Shown: in pieces, positions 54,095 to 62,963 of the stretch | Position numbering within the stretch: the first letter of the stretch is position 1 | How the letters are laid out: each line of letters begins with the position of its first letter | Source of the DNA: Nocardioides sp. W7 | GTDB taxonomy: Bacteria; Actinomycetota; Actinomycetes; Propionibacteriales; Nocardioidaceae | Length of the DNA stretch: 64,000 bases | NCBI RefSeq assembly: GCF_022919075.1 | Contig: NZ_CP095078.1 | Span: 186,001-250,000 of the forward strand | Direction: 5' to 3' | Made by a program: the position numbers and the translations under genes | The notes under the pieces: model-generated | What the model was told of the DNA's origin: nothing | The model's input: only the letters and a program-made list of their open reading frames with translations | Databases searched by the model: none

Positions 54095-55339
54095 TCAGGG
54101 AGCGGTTGCCATGGCCCGGCGGACCAGGTCTCCCGCGACCGAGTCGGGGTCCTGGTACGCCTCGACCAGGAGCCGCAGGCCGATCAGCAACGGCACGGAG
54201 AGCAGCAGGCTCTCGGCCTCGCGGAGCACCTCCTCCGGACGGTCCGCATCCCAGGAGACCGGGTCCGACACCCGGAGCGCCTCGACGCTGGTCGTGAACG
54301 GCCGCTCCTGGTTCAGGATCCGCTTGCGGCGGACCTGGTGCGAGTCGATGGCGAGCCACGCCACACTCCACAGCTCGGGCTTGCCGGCCTTCTCGACCCA
54401 GCGACCGAAGCCGAGGAAGGCGGTCTCGACGACCTCCGACGCGACGATGCCGGTCTCCTCGCTCAGCTCCCGGAGCGCCCCGTTGGCCACGATCGCCGCG
54501 AGCCCGGCCGAGCTCGCGCCGTGCAGGTCGCGTGGCTCCAGCGAGCCGCTGCCCGAGGGCGCCAGCAGTCCCCCGCTCGACTCGTTGAGCTCCGACTGGG
54601 ACACGACCACGACTCGCCGGTCGCTGGTGATGGCGAGCAGCGACGTACCGATCCCGTTCAGCAGCCAGCTCTCGCCGAGATCGCGCAGTCGGCCGGCCCG
54701 GTCGACGTACAGCGAGCGACCCAGCTGGGGGACGACCCGACCGGAGCGGAGCGCGATCTTGCTGGCCATGATGTCGGAGGCGAGGTGGTCCCAGTACCGC
54801 GCCGGGAGCAGCTTCCAGCGATCGGTGGCGAGCACCTCGGCGCTGCCGAGATCGCTGTCCAGCCCGAGCAGGGGGCCGTTGTAGGTGTCGCGGCGCTTGA
54901 TCCGCATGCGCCGGTACTGCACCCCGGCCCTGAGCTCGTGCGGCAGGACGTACCGTTCACTGGCCACGGTGCCGGTGACCCCGTCGGCGGCGATCGCGGC
55001 GCTCGCGACGCGATCGAGGACGACGTGGTGCTGGTTGGCCTTCACCAGGCTGTACCTCGTCGAGCCCCGGTACGTCGCGGCGAGATCGTCGTAGCCGTCC
55101 CCGACCCGGTCGATGAACGTCAGCGAGCGCACGCTCTGCAGGTGCCGCTGCCACTCGCCCCACAGCAGCCCGAACGAGGTCAGTGCGAGTCCGATGTTGA
55201 CGACGCGGGGCACCTCCGTCCAGACGCCCAGCAGCCCGACGCAGGCGAGCACCAGGCTGAGCACGACCCAGCGCGCGTGGTCGAGGAGGTCGACGAGGCG
55301 CAGCCACGTTGTGTGAACCAGCCGCCGCACTCTCACCAT
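54095..55339 (-). CDS. Membrane-anchored Nudix-like protein
   Basis: A 414-residue protein. Residues about 20-65 contain two hydrophobic segments (WVVLSLVLACVGLLGVW; RVVNIGLALTSFGLLWG). A long cytoplasmic part follows, with NGALRELSEETGI near residue 300 matching the core REx2EE of the Nudix box and a plausible Gly upstream. VVVVSQSELNESSGG and GELW-like strands fit the Nudix fold. The substrate is unknown. ATG 55339 is supported by TAGGGT (minus, 55352-55347) 7 nt upstream. Convergent with typA, 30 bp apart. It may belong to a defence or signalling family but nothing nearby supports that. Confidence 0.7.
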   Translation of the reverse strand: MVRVRRLVHTTWLRLVDLLDHARWVVLSLVLACVGLLGVWTEVPRVVNIGLALTSFGLLWGEWQRHLQSVRSLTFIDRVGDGYDDLAATYRGSTRYSLVKANQHHVVLDRVASAAIAADGVTGTVASERYVLPHELRAGVQYRRMRIKRRDTYNGPLLGLDSDLGSAEVLATDRWKLLPARYWDHLASDIMASKIALRSGRVVPQLGRSLYVDRAGRLRDLGESWLLNGIGTSLLAITSDRRVVVVSQSELNESSGGLLAPSGSGSLEPRDLHGASSAGLAAIVANGALRELSEETGIVASEVVETAFLGFGRWVEKAGKPELWSVAWLAIDSHQVRRKRILNQERPFTTSVEALRVSDPVSWDADRPEEVLREAESLLLSVPLLIGLRLLVEAYQDPDSVAGDLVRRAMATAP

Positions 55340-55346
55340 GTCGCGC

Positions 55347-55352
55347 ACCCTA
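55347..55352 (-). promoter_or_regulatory. -10 box of the Nudix-like gene
   Basis: TAGGGT on the minus strand, 7 nt before ATG 55339, indicates a leaderless start. The rest of the 78-bp gap to the ATPase stop holds no gene. Confidence 0.6.
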
Positions 55353-55417
55353 GCGACCGCGCCGGCCACCGGGTGCCGCGCCGGCCCCACCGCCCGCGGC
55401 TGCCTGATGGAGCGGGG

Positions 55418-56527
<1,110 letters not shown>

Positions 56528-56618
56528 GACTGGACTTCCCTTCACCGGCAGGCACGTGCCGGACGATCCGTCGTGAATGGGTGAAAGCACCGTACGACGC
56601 CAGCGCGAACACGTCTAG

Positions 56619-56632
56619 TGGAAGCGTTTCCA
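56619..56632. promoter_or_regulatory. LacI-family operator 1 (perfect palindrome)
   Basis: TGGAAGCGTTTCCA is a perfect LacI/CcpA-like palindrome centred on CG. It lies about 90 nt before the ATPase start, in the 274-bp divergent control region. Confidence 0.75.
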
Positions 56633-56671
56633 CACCTAACCGACCCTCTACGCCGCAATTCGGGGCTCCTA

Positions 56672-56730
56672 TTGACATCAAATGTGACCCATGTCATCGT
56701 GACGACTGTCGATCAGTGGAAGCGCTCTCA
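56672..56730 (+). promoter_or_regulatory. Promoter of the sugar operon with LacI-family operator 2
   Basis: TTGACA (56672-56677) is a consensus -35; the best -10 at 17 nt spacing is weak (CATCGT 56695-56700). TGGAAGCGCTCTCA at 56717-56730 is an imperfect LacI-type palindrome just downstream of the expected start point, where a repressor would block clearance. The two operators are 98 bp centre to centre, suitable for looping by a tetramer. Confidence 0.6.
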
Positions 56731-56801
56731 CACCCTTCCACGTCCGACCCGGGACCTCCGATCGACACTGCCAATGATTCGTGCAAGTCAGGAGTGTCAC
56801 C

Positions 56802-58103
56802 GTGCGCAACAGAATCCCTCGACCGGCCCGCCGGTCCCTCGCGGCCGCCGCTGTCGGCGTCCTCGTCCTCGGACTGACCGCCGCGTGCGGTGGCGACAGT
56901 GATCCGAAGGAGTCCGCAGACCAGGAGGACCTCGCCGCCGGCGATTCCCTCACCATCACCACCTTCGGCGAGTTCGGCTACGACGCGCTGATCGAGCAGT
57001 GGAACAAGGACCACCCCGACACCCAGGTCGAGCAGACCAAGGTGTCGAAGTGGGACGACTGGAAGGCCGAGATCACCACCAGCCTGCAGGCCGGCGGCAA
57101 GGGTCTCCCGGACGTCGTCGCCGTGGAGGGCGACTACATGCCGGCCGTGGTGGCCGCGCCCGACGTCTGGGTCGACCTGTCCTCGTCCGAGGTCGAGGGC
57201 CGCTGGCTGGACTTCAAGTCCGCCGGAGCCACCACCGAGGACGGACAGCTGCTCGGCTACGCGACCGACGCCGGCCCCCAGGCGATCTGCTACCGCAAGG
57301 ACCTGTTCGAGGCCGCCGGTCTGCCGAGCGACCGCGAGGAGGTGGCCGCCCGCATGGGCACCTGGGACGACTACTTCGCCCTGGGTGAGGAGTTCAAGAA
57401 GAGCTCGGACGCCAACTTCTACGACGCCAGCGGCTCGATCGCCCAGGCGATGCTCAACCAGGTCGAGTTCCCCTTCGAGCAGGCCGACAACACCATCGAC
57501 ATCGGGTCGGACGAGCTGAAGAACGTCTGGGACACCGTCACCTCGCACACCGACCTCGGCAGCAAGGCCGTGCAGTGGAGCCCCGACTGGACGGCCGCCT
57601 TCAAGGAGCCGGGGAACGCCACCGTCGCCTGCCCCGGCTGGATGCGCGCCAACATCAAGGAGAACACCGGTGAGCCGGCACCCGCGGGTGTCGTCTGGGA
57701 CATCGCCGACGTCTTCCCGGGCGGTGGCGGCAACTGGGGCGGCTCCTACCTCACCGTCCCGAAGGTCTCGACCCACCAGGCCGAGGCGAAGGAGTTCATC
57801 ACCTGGATCACCGCTCCCGAGCAGCAGACCAAGGTCTTCGAGGTGACCGGCAACTTCCCGTCGCAGGTCGAGGCGCTGACGTCCGAGGCGGTCCTGACGG
57901 CCACGGACGACTACTTCAACGGGGCTCCGGCCGGCGAGATCTTCTCCAACCGGGCCGCGGCGATCACCGTCCAGCCGTACCACGGTCCGCTCTACTCCGA
58001 CGTCCTGCAGAAGTTCCAGGACGCCATCAACCGCGTCGACCAGGGCGTCGCTCCCGACAAGTCGTGGGCGACCTTCGAGCAGGACGTCGCCTCGCTCCAG
58101 TGA
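56802..58103 (+). CDS. Extracellular sugar-binding lipoprotein (CUT1 ABC transporter)
   Basis: A 433-residue solute-binding protein. The signal peptide ends LTAAC, a lipobox. The mature type I fold begins LTITTFGEFGYDALIEQWN, and PDVVAVEGDYM and TACPGWMRANI-like segments match family 1 sugar receptors. GTG 56802 follows AGGAG by 8 nt. As the first gene of the permease/GH1 operon it probably captures beta-glucosides or cello- or other oligosaccharides. Confidence 0.93.
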   Translation: MRNRIPRPARRSLAAAAVGVLVLGLTAACGGDSDPKESADQEDLAAGDSLTITTFGEFGYDALIEQWNKDHPDTQVEQTKVSKWDDWKAEITTSLQAGGKGLPDVVAVEGDYMPAVVAAPDVWVDLSSSEVEGRWLDFKSAGATTEDGQLLGYATDAGPQAICYRKDLFEAAGLPSDREEVAARMGTWDDYFALGEEFKKSSDANFYDASGSIAQAMLNQVEFPFEQADNTIDIGSDELKNVWDTVTSHTDLGSKAVQWSPDWTAAFKEPGNATVACPGWMRANIKENTGEPAPAGVVWDIADVFPGGGGNWGGSYLTVPKVSTHQAEAKEFITWITAPEQQTKVFEVTGNFPSQVEALTSEAVLTATDDYFNGAPAGEIFSNRAAAITVQPYHGPLYSDVLQKFQDAINRVDQGVAPDKSWATFEQDVASLQ

Positions 58104-58214
58104 TCACGATGCTGGAGTGACCGGACCGTCGGCCCGCCCGGGGCTCTCCCCCGGGCGGCCCGACACACCCCGCACGAACCCGTGCACCAGCGGAACCACC
58201 CAGGAAGGACGCCG

Positions 58215-59213
58215 ATGCTCACCGATGACCGACCAGGCCCCGGCGCCGGCACCGAGTCCGGGAGTACGACGACCGCGACCGAGCCGCCCGACGGCCGGCT
58301 GATCCGCCGCCGGCGTCTGTCGCGCTGGGACCTGAAGTTCTCCCCCTACCTCTACATCTCGCCGTTCTTCCTCCTGTTCGCCCTGGTCGGGCTGTTCCCG
58401 CTGCTCTACACCGGCTACCTGTCGGTGCACGACTGGGACAAGATCTACCGCCAGCGCGGCGACTTCACCGGCCTGGAGAACTTCGAGTTCGTCCTCACCG
58501 ACCCGATCTTCCGCAAGGCGCTGGTCAACACCTTCAGCATCTTCCTGATGTCGTCGGTGCCGCAGATCGTCGTCGCCGTCTCGATCGCGGCGCTCCTCGA
58601 CAACCGGCTCCGCGCCAGCACCTTCTGGCGGATGAGCGTGCTGCTGCCGTTCGTCGTCGCGCCGGCCGCCGCCGCCCTCATCTTCGGCAGCCTCTTCGCC
58701 GACCAGTCCGGGCTGATCAACGCCACGCTCCGCGAGATCGGTCTCGAGCCCATCCGCTGGCACGTCGACCGCCTGTGGAGCCACTTCGCCATCTCGAGCA
58801 TGGTCAACTGGCGCTGGACCGGCTACAACACCCTGATCTTCCTGGCGGCCATGCAGGCCGTGCCCCGCGACCTCTACGAGTCCGCCGCGCTCGACGGTGC
58901 CGGTCGGGTCCGCCAGTTCCGGTCGATCACGCTGCCGATGATCCGCCCGACGATGATCTTCGTCATCGTCACCAGCACCATCGGCGGCCTGCAGATCTTC
59001 ACCGAGCCCCGCCTCTTCGACGACTCGATGAGCCGCGAGGGCGGCGCGGACCACCAGTACATGACCGCGGCGCTCTACATCTACGACCGCGGCATCGTCG
59101 ACGGCTTCTACGGCCGGGCCTCCGCGGCCGCATGGATCCTCTTCTTGATCATCGTGGGGATCGCGCTGCTCAACTTCGCCCTGACTCGCTACCTCACCAG
59201 GAGGAACGCATGA
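58215..59213 (+). CDS. Sugar ABC transporter permease (MalF/UgpA type)
   Basis: A 332-residue permease with a 40-residue N-terminal cytoplasmic tail and six membrane helices. SPYLYISPFFLLFALVGLFP opens the core, and the EAA loop reads ESAALDGAGRVRQFRSITLPM near residue 230, contacting the ATPase. ATG 58215 follows AGGAAGG. Its stop overlaps the next permease (ATGA). There are 111 nt without a gene between the receptor gene and this one. Confidence 0.93.
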   Translation: MLTDDRPGPGAGTESGSTTTATEPPDGRLIRRRRLSRWDLKFSPYLYISPFFLLFALVGLFPLLYTGYLSVHDWDKIYRQRGDFTGLENFEFVLTDPIFRKALVNTFSIFLMSSVPQIVVAVSIAALLDNRLRASTFWRMSVLLPFVVAPAAAALIFGSLFADQSGLINATLREIGLEPIRWHVDRLWSHFAISSMVNWRWTGYNTLIFLAAMQAVPRDLYESAALDGAGRVRQFRSITLPMIRPTMIFVIVTSTIGGLQIFTEPRLFDDSMSREGGADHQYMTAALYIYDRGIVDGFYGRASAAAWILFLIIVGIALLNFALTRYLTRRNA

Positions 59214-60067
59214 GCCTCCCCCGCATGAGCGCGCGCAGCAGGCTGGTCGACCGTCCGGGCTGGGTGGTCTACGGGCTGCTCGCCGCCTTCGTCGTCGGTT
59301 CGGCGCTGCCGCTCTACTGGTCGTTCGTGATCGGCTCGCACACCAAGGCCGAGGCGATGGAGATGCCCCCGCCGCTCGTCCCGGGCGGGCACTTCCTCGA
59401 CAACGCCCGCCGGGTCTTCGACACCATCGACTTCTGGCAGGCGATGGTCAACAGCATCATCGTCTCGACCGCCTGCGCGGCATCCGTCGTACTCTTCGCG
59501 ACGCTGGCCGGCTACAGCTTCGCCAAGCTGCGGTTCCGCGGCAGCAACGCCCTGATGGGCTTCGTCATCCTGACGATGGCGGTCCCGACCCAGCTCGCGA
59601 TCGTGCCGCTGTTCATCATCATCACCGACTACGGCCTGTACGACACGCTGCTCGCGGTCGCCCTCCCCACCCTGGTCACGGCGTTCGGCGTGTTCTTCAT
59701 GCGGCAGTACCTCCTCGACGCGATCCCCGACGAGCTGATCGAGGCGGCACGGGTCGACGGCGCCTCGATGATCCGCACCTTCTGGACGGTGGCCGTCCCG
59801 GCCGCACGCCCGGCGATGGCGATCCTGTTCCTCTTCACCTTCATGACCGTCTGGACCGACTACATGTGGCCACTCGTCGCGCTGAAGGACAACCAGACCC
59901 TCCAGGTCGCGCTGGACGAGCTGGCCATCAGCGGCCAGGGCCAGACCACCGACTACGCGCTCGTCCTCTGCGGCACCGGGCTCGCCACGATCCCGCTGCT
60001 GGTCCTGTTCGTCCTCTCCGGCCGTCAGCTGGTCGCCGGCATCATGCAAGGAGCAGTGAAGGGATGA
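59210..60067 (+). CDS. Sugar ABC transporter permease (MalG/UgpE type)
   Basis: A 285-residue six-helix permease that pairs with the preceding gene product. The EAA loop is EAARVDGASMIRTFWTVAVPAARPA. It starts inside the upstream stop codon behind AGGAGG, and its own stop overlaps the GH1 start (ATGA), so transporter and hydrolase are translated together. Confidence 0.94.
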   Translation: MSLPRMSARSRLVDRPGWVVYGLLAAFVVGSALPLYWSFVIGSHTKAEAMEMPPPLVPGGHFLDNARRVFDTIDFWQAMVNSIIVSTACAASVVLFATLAGYSFAKLRFRGSNALMGFVILTMAVPTQLAIVPLFIIITDYGLYDTLLAVALPTLVTAFGVFFMRQYLLDAIPDELIEAARVDGASMIRTFWTVAVPAARPAMAILFLFTFMTVWTDYMWPLVALKDNQTLQVALDELAISGQGQTTDYALVLCGTGLATIPLLVLFVLSGRQLVAGIMQGAVKG

Positions 60068-61530
60068 CTTCCCCCACGACCACGCCCACCACCCCCGGGC
60101 TGCTGGTCTTCCCCCCCGACTTCCTCTGGGGAGCTGCGACCGCGGCGTACCAGATCGAGGGCGCCACGGCTGAGGACGGCCGTACGCCGTCGATCTGGGA
60201 CACCTTCTCGCGCGTCCCCGGCGCGGTGCTCGGCGGCGACAGCGGCGACGTGGCGTGCGACCACTACCACCGGGTCCCCGAGGACGTCGCGCTGATGCGC
60301 TCGCTCCACCTCAACGCCTACCGGTTCTCCACCGCGTGGCCGCGGATCCGCCCCGACGGCGGCGCGCCCAACCAGGCCGGCATCGACTTCTACGCCCGCC
60401 TCGTCGACGAGCTGCTCGGCAGCGGCATCACGCCGTGGCTCACGCTGTACCACTGGGATCTCCCGCAGGCGCTCGAGGAGGTCGGCGGCTGGACCAACCG
60501 CGACACGGCCTACCGCTTCGCCGACTACGCGCTGACCCTGCACGACGCCCTGGGCGACCGCGTGCCGTACTGGACCACGATGAACGAGCCCTGGTGCTCC
60601 GCGTTCCTCGGCTACACCGGCGGCCAGCACGCCCCGGGTCGCCAGGAGGGCGTGGCCGGGGTGGTCGCCGCCCACCACCTGATGCTCGGGCACGGGCTGG
60701 TCGTCGACGAGCTCCGCCGACGCGAGACGACGGCGCAGCTCGGGATCACGCTCAACCTCACCGTGGCGGAGCCCTTCGACACCACCGAGCCCGCGGACGT
60801 CGACGCGGCCCGCCGCATCGACGGCTTCTGGAACCGGGTCTTCCTCGACCCGATCCTCCGCGGCCGCTACGCCGACGACCTGGCCGGCGACACCGAGGGG
60901 CTGACGTTCGAGGGCAAGCAGTGGCAGGACTTCGTCCAGGACGGCGACCTCGCGCTCATCAGCACGCCGCTCGACGTACTCGGCGTGAACTACTACCACG
61001 GCGACGCCGCGAGCGGGCGCCCGGTGGAGGACCGGACGCAGCTGCTCGGGTCGCGCATCGAGCACGCGCCGCGGCCGGTCCGGCCACCGTTCCCGGGCGG
61101 CGACGACATCAGCTTCCCGCGGCGCGGACTGCCGGTCACCGGGATGGACTGGGAGGTGCAGCCCGAGGGGCTGACCCGCCTGCTGGTGCGGCTCCGCGAC
61201 GACTACGACGTGCCGCCGCTCTACATCACCGAGAACGGCGCGGCGTACGACGACGAGGTCGGTCCCGACGGGACGGTCGACGACCAGGGGCGGCTCGGGT
61301 TCATCGACGCGCACCTGCGGGCGACGTACGACGCCATCGAGCAGGGCGTCGACGTGCGCGGGTACTTCGCGTGGTCGCTGCTCGACAACTACGAGTGGGC
61401 CTACGGATACCGGCAGCGGTTCGGCATCGTGCACGTCGACTACGACACCCAGGTGCGCACGCCGAAGGCCAGTGCTCGCTTCTACGCCGAGGCCGCCCGG
61501 ACCGGACAGCTGCGCGAGGGGACCCCGTGA
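60064..61530 (+). CDS. GH1 family beta-glucosidase
   Basis: A 488-residue cytoplasmic retaining glycosidase. FLWGAATAAYQIEGA is the family N-terminus. The acid/base is Glu175 in TMNEPWC and the nucleophile Glu390 in ITENGAAYDD. YFAWSLLDNYEWAYGYRQRFG closes the barrel. Most actinobacterial members with this context split cellobiose or other beta-glucosides imported by the linked transporter. Coupled to the upstream permease by ATGA overlap. Confidence 0.96.
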   Translation: MTSPTTTPTTPGLLVFPPDFLWGAATAAYQIEGATAEDGRTPSIWDTFSRVPGAVLGGDSGDVACDHYHRVPEDVALMRSLHLNAYRFSTAWPRIRPDGGAPNQAGIDFYARLVDELLGSGITPWLTLYHWDLPQALEEVGGWTNRDTAYRFADYALTLHDALGDRVPYWTTMNEPWCSAFLGYTGGQHAPGRQEGVAGVVAAHHLMLGHGLVVDELRRRETTAQLGITLNLTVAEPFDTTEPADVDAARRIDGFWNRVFLDPILRGRYADDLAGDTEGLTFEGKQWQDFVQDGDLALISTPLDVLGVNYYHGDAASGRPVEDRTQLLGSRIEHAPRPVRPPFPGGDDISFPRRGLPVTGMDWEVQPEGLTRLLVRLRDDYDVPPLYITENGAAYDDEVGPDGTVDDQGRLGFIDAHLRATYDAIEQGVDVRGYFAWSLLDNYEWAYGYRQRFGIVHVDYDTQVRTPKASARFYAEAARTGQLREGTP

Positions 61531-61536
61531 GGTCGG

Positions 61537-61542
61537 TAGCGT
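61537..61542 (+). promoter_or_regulatory. -10 box of the lacI-type gene
   Basis: TAGCGT lies 7 nt before GTG 61550 and just after the GH1 stop, so the regulator can be made independently of the operon and from a leaderless mRNA. Confidence 0.5.
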
Positions 61543-61549
61543 GGCGCGG

Positions 61550-62584
61550 GTGAACTCCCGCGGCGGCCACGGACCCGGGGGCTCGCCCACCCTCGACGAG
61601 GTCGCCCGGCTGGCCGGCGTCTCCCGGGCGACGGCCTCGCGGGCCATCAATGGCGGCAACCGGGTCAGCGCCACCGCGCAGAACGCGGTCGACGCCGCGG
61701 TGCGCACCCTCGGCTACACCCCCAACCCGGCGGCCCGCAGCCTGGTGACCCGGCGTACCGACTCCGTCGCGCTCGTCGTCCCCGAGCCCGACGAGCGGGT
61801 CTTCACCGACCCGTTCTTCGCCCACACCCTGCGCGGGGCTACCCGGGTCCTGGCGGAGCGCGACGTACAGCTGGTGCTCCTGCTGGCGCGCCCGGGCGAG
61901 GAGGAGCAGCGGATGCTGCGCTACCTGCGCAACCGCCACATCGACGGCGCCCTCGTGGTCTCCCACCACCAGAGCGACAGCCTCGCCGACCACCTCGCCG
62001 CCCTCGACCTGCCGTGCGCGTTCGTCGGTCGGCCGTGGACCAGCGCCGACAAGGTCGCCTACGTCGACACCGACAACGTCGCCGGCGGCCGCACCGCCAC
62101 CCAGGCGCTCATCGACCGCGGCTGCATCCGGATCGGCACCGTGGCCGGGCCCGCCGACATGACCGCCAGCGTCGACCGCCTCGACGGCTGGTACGCCGCC
62201 ATGCGCCACGCCGGTCTCGCCGACGACGCGGTCGAGCACGGCGACTTCACCGAGGCCGGCGGCGAGCGCGCGGCCGCCGCGCTGCTCGCCCGGCACCCCG
62301 ACCTCGACGGCATCGTCGTCGCCTCCGACCTGATGGCCGCCGGCACCCTGAAGACCCTCAAGGCCCTCGGCCGCCGAGTGCCCGACGACGTCGCCGTGAT
62401 CGGGTACGACGACCTCGGCGTCCACGAGCGCACCGACCCGCCCCTCACCACCATCCGGAACCCGATCCGCGAGATGGCCGAGCAGGCCACCCGCCTGCTG
62501 CTCGAGCAGGTCGACGGCGAGCGTCCCGCCGCCGCCATGCGGGTGATCTTCCCGCCCTCGCTCGTCCGCCGAGGCACCGCCTGA
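61550..62584 (+). CDS. LacI family transcriptional regulator of the sugar operon
   Basis: A 344-residue repressor. The helix-turn-helix and hinge read TLDEVARLAGVSRATASRAINGGNRVS and LGYTPNPAARSL. The C-terminal periplasmic-binding-like sensor domain includes VVASDLMAAGTLKTLKALG and VAVIGYDDLGVHERTDPPLTTI. It should bind the palindromes at 56619 and 56717. GTG 61550 fits a leaderless promoter; GTG 61541 is an alternative adding three residues. Confidence 0.93.
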   Translation: MNSRGGHGPGGSPTLDEVARLAGVSRATASRAINGGNRVSATAQNAVDAAVRTLGYTPNPAARSLVTRRTDSVALVVPEPDERVFTDPFFAHTLRGATRVLAERDVQLVLLLARPGEEEQRMLRYLRNRHIDGALVVSHHQSDSLADHLAALDLPCAFVGRPWTSADKVAYVDTDNVAGGRTATQALIDRGCIRIGTVAGPADMTASVDRLDGWYAAMRHAGLADDAVEHGDFTEAGGERAAAALLARHPDLDGIVVASDLMAAGTLKTLKALGRRVPDDVAVIGYDDLGVHERTDPPLTTIRNPIREMAEQATRLLLEQVDGERPAAAMRVIFPPSLVRRGTA

Positions 62585-62602
62585 CGCCGGCCCCTGGCCC
62601 CC

Positions 62603-62649
62603 GGTGATCGAGCAGGAAGGCGCGCCAGCGCCTGACGTTGTCGAGATCC
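62603..62649. repeat. Interspersed repeat related to the 18.6-kb array
   Basis: GGTGATCGAGCAGG (62603-62616), then the hairpin AGGCGCGCCAGCGCCT (62618-62633), then GTTGTCGAGATCC, follows the same order as GGTGGTTGAGCAGG ... GCGC-AGC ... GTGTCGAAACC at 18701-18739. It is a diverged second family member in another convergent gap. Confidence 0.6.
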
Positions 62650-62963
62650 GGTGAGCCAAGGGACAGCGCCGAGTACGCGGTGGGTGGCGGTCATCCGCTC
62701 GACACCAGGCTGGTTCGAAGATTTTCAGTGAAGTAAGGGGCTCGTCGTCCGCTCGGGTCGTCGTACCTGGTCGCGGCTGCTTGTCTGCTCACGATCCCTT
62801 CGGGTCGACCCTCGTGGTCACCGTCGCGGATGGCTTGTCGACCTGGCGATGCGGGTGCGTGATGCCGGTCGAGGTGGGGCGCTTTACTGCCGCCTGGTGA
62901 CCCGCGCAGCATCGCCATCTGTCACGGGGCGCGCCTGTAGCCCTGACGGGCGGGCGGTGCCGG
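62650..62963. other. Convergent gap without a convincing gene
   Basis: About 314 bp between the lacI repeat and the end of the HNH gene. Short open frames are present but have no ribosome site, family likeness or composition typical of genes here. The stretch GAAGATTTTCAGTGAAG near 62715 is unusually AT-rich for the window. It may be remnant DNA. Confidence 0.5.

Noticed and set aside
62691..62918. 75-residue open frame downstream of the HNH gene
   Set aside because: No ribosome site, -10 box or family likeness; composition is unlike neighbouring genes.
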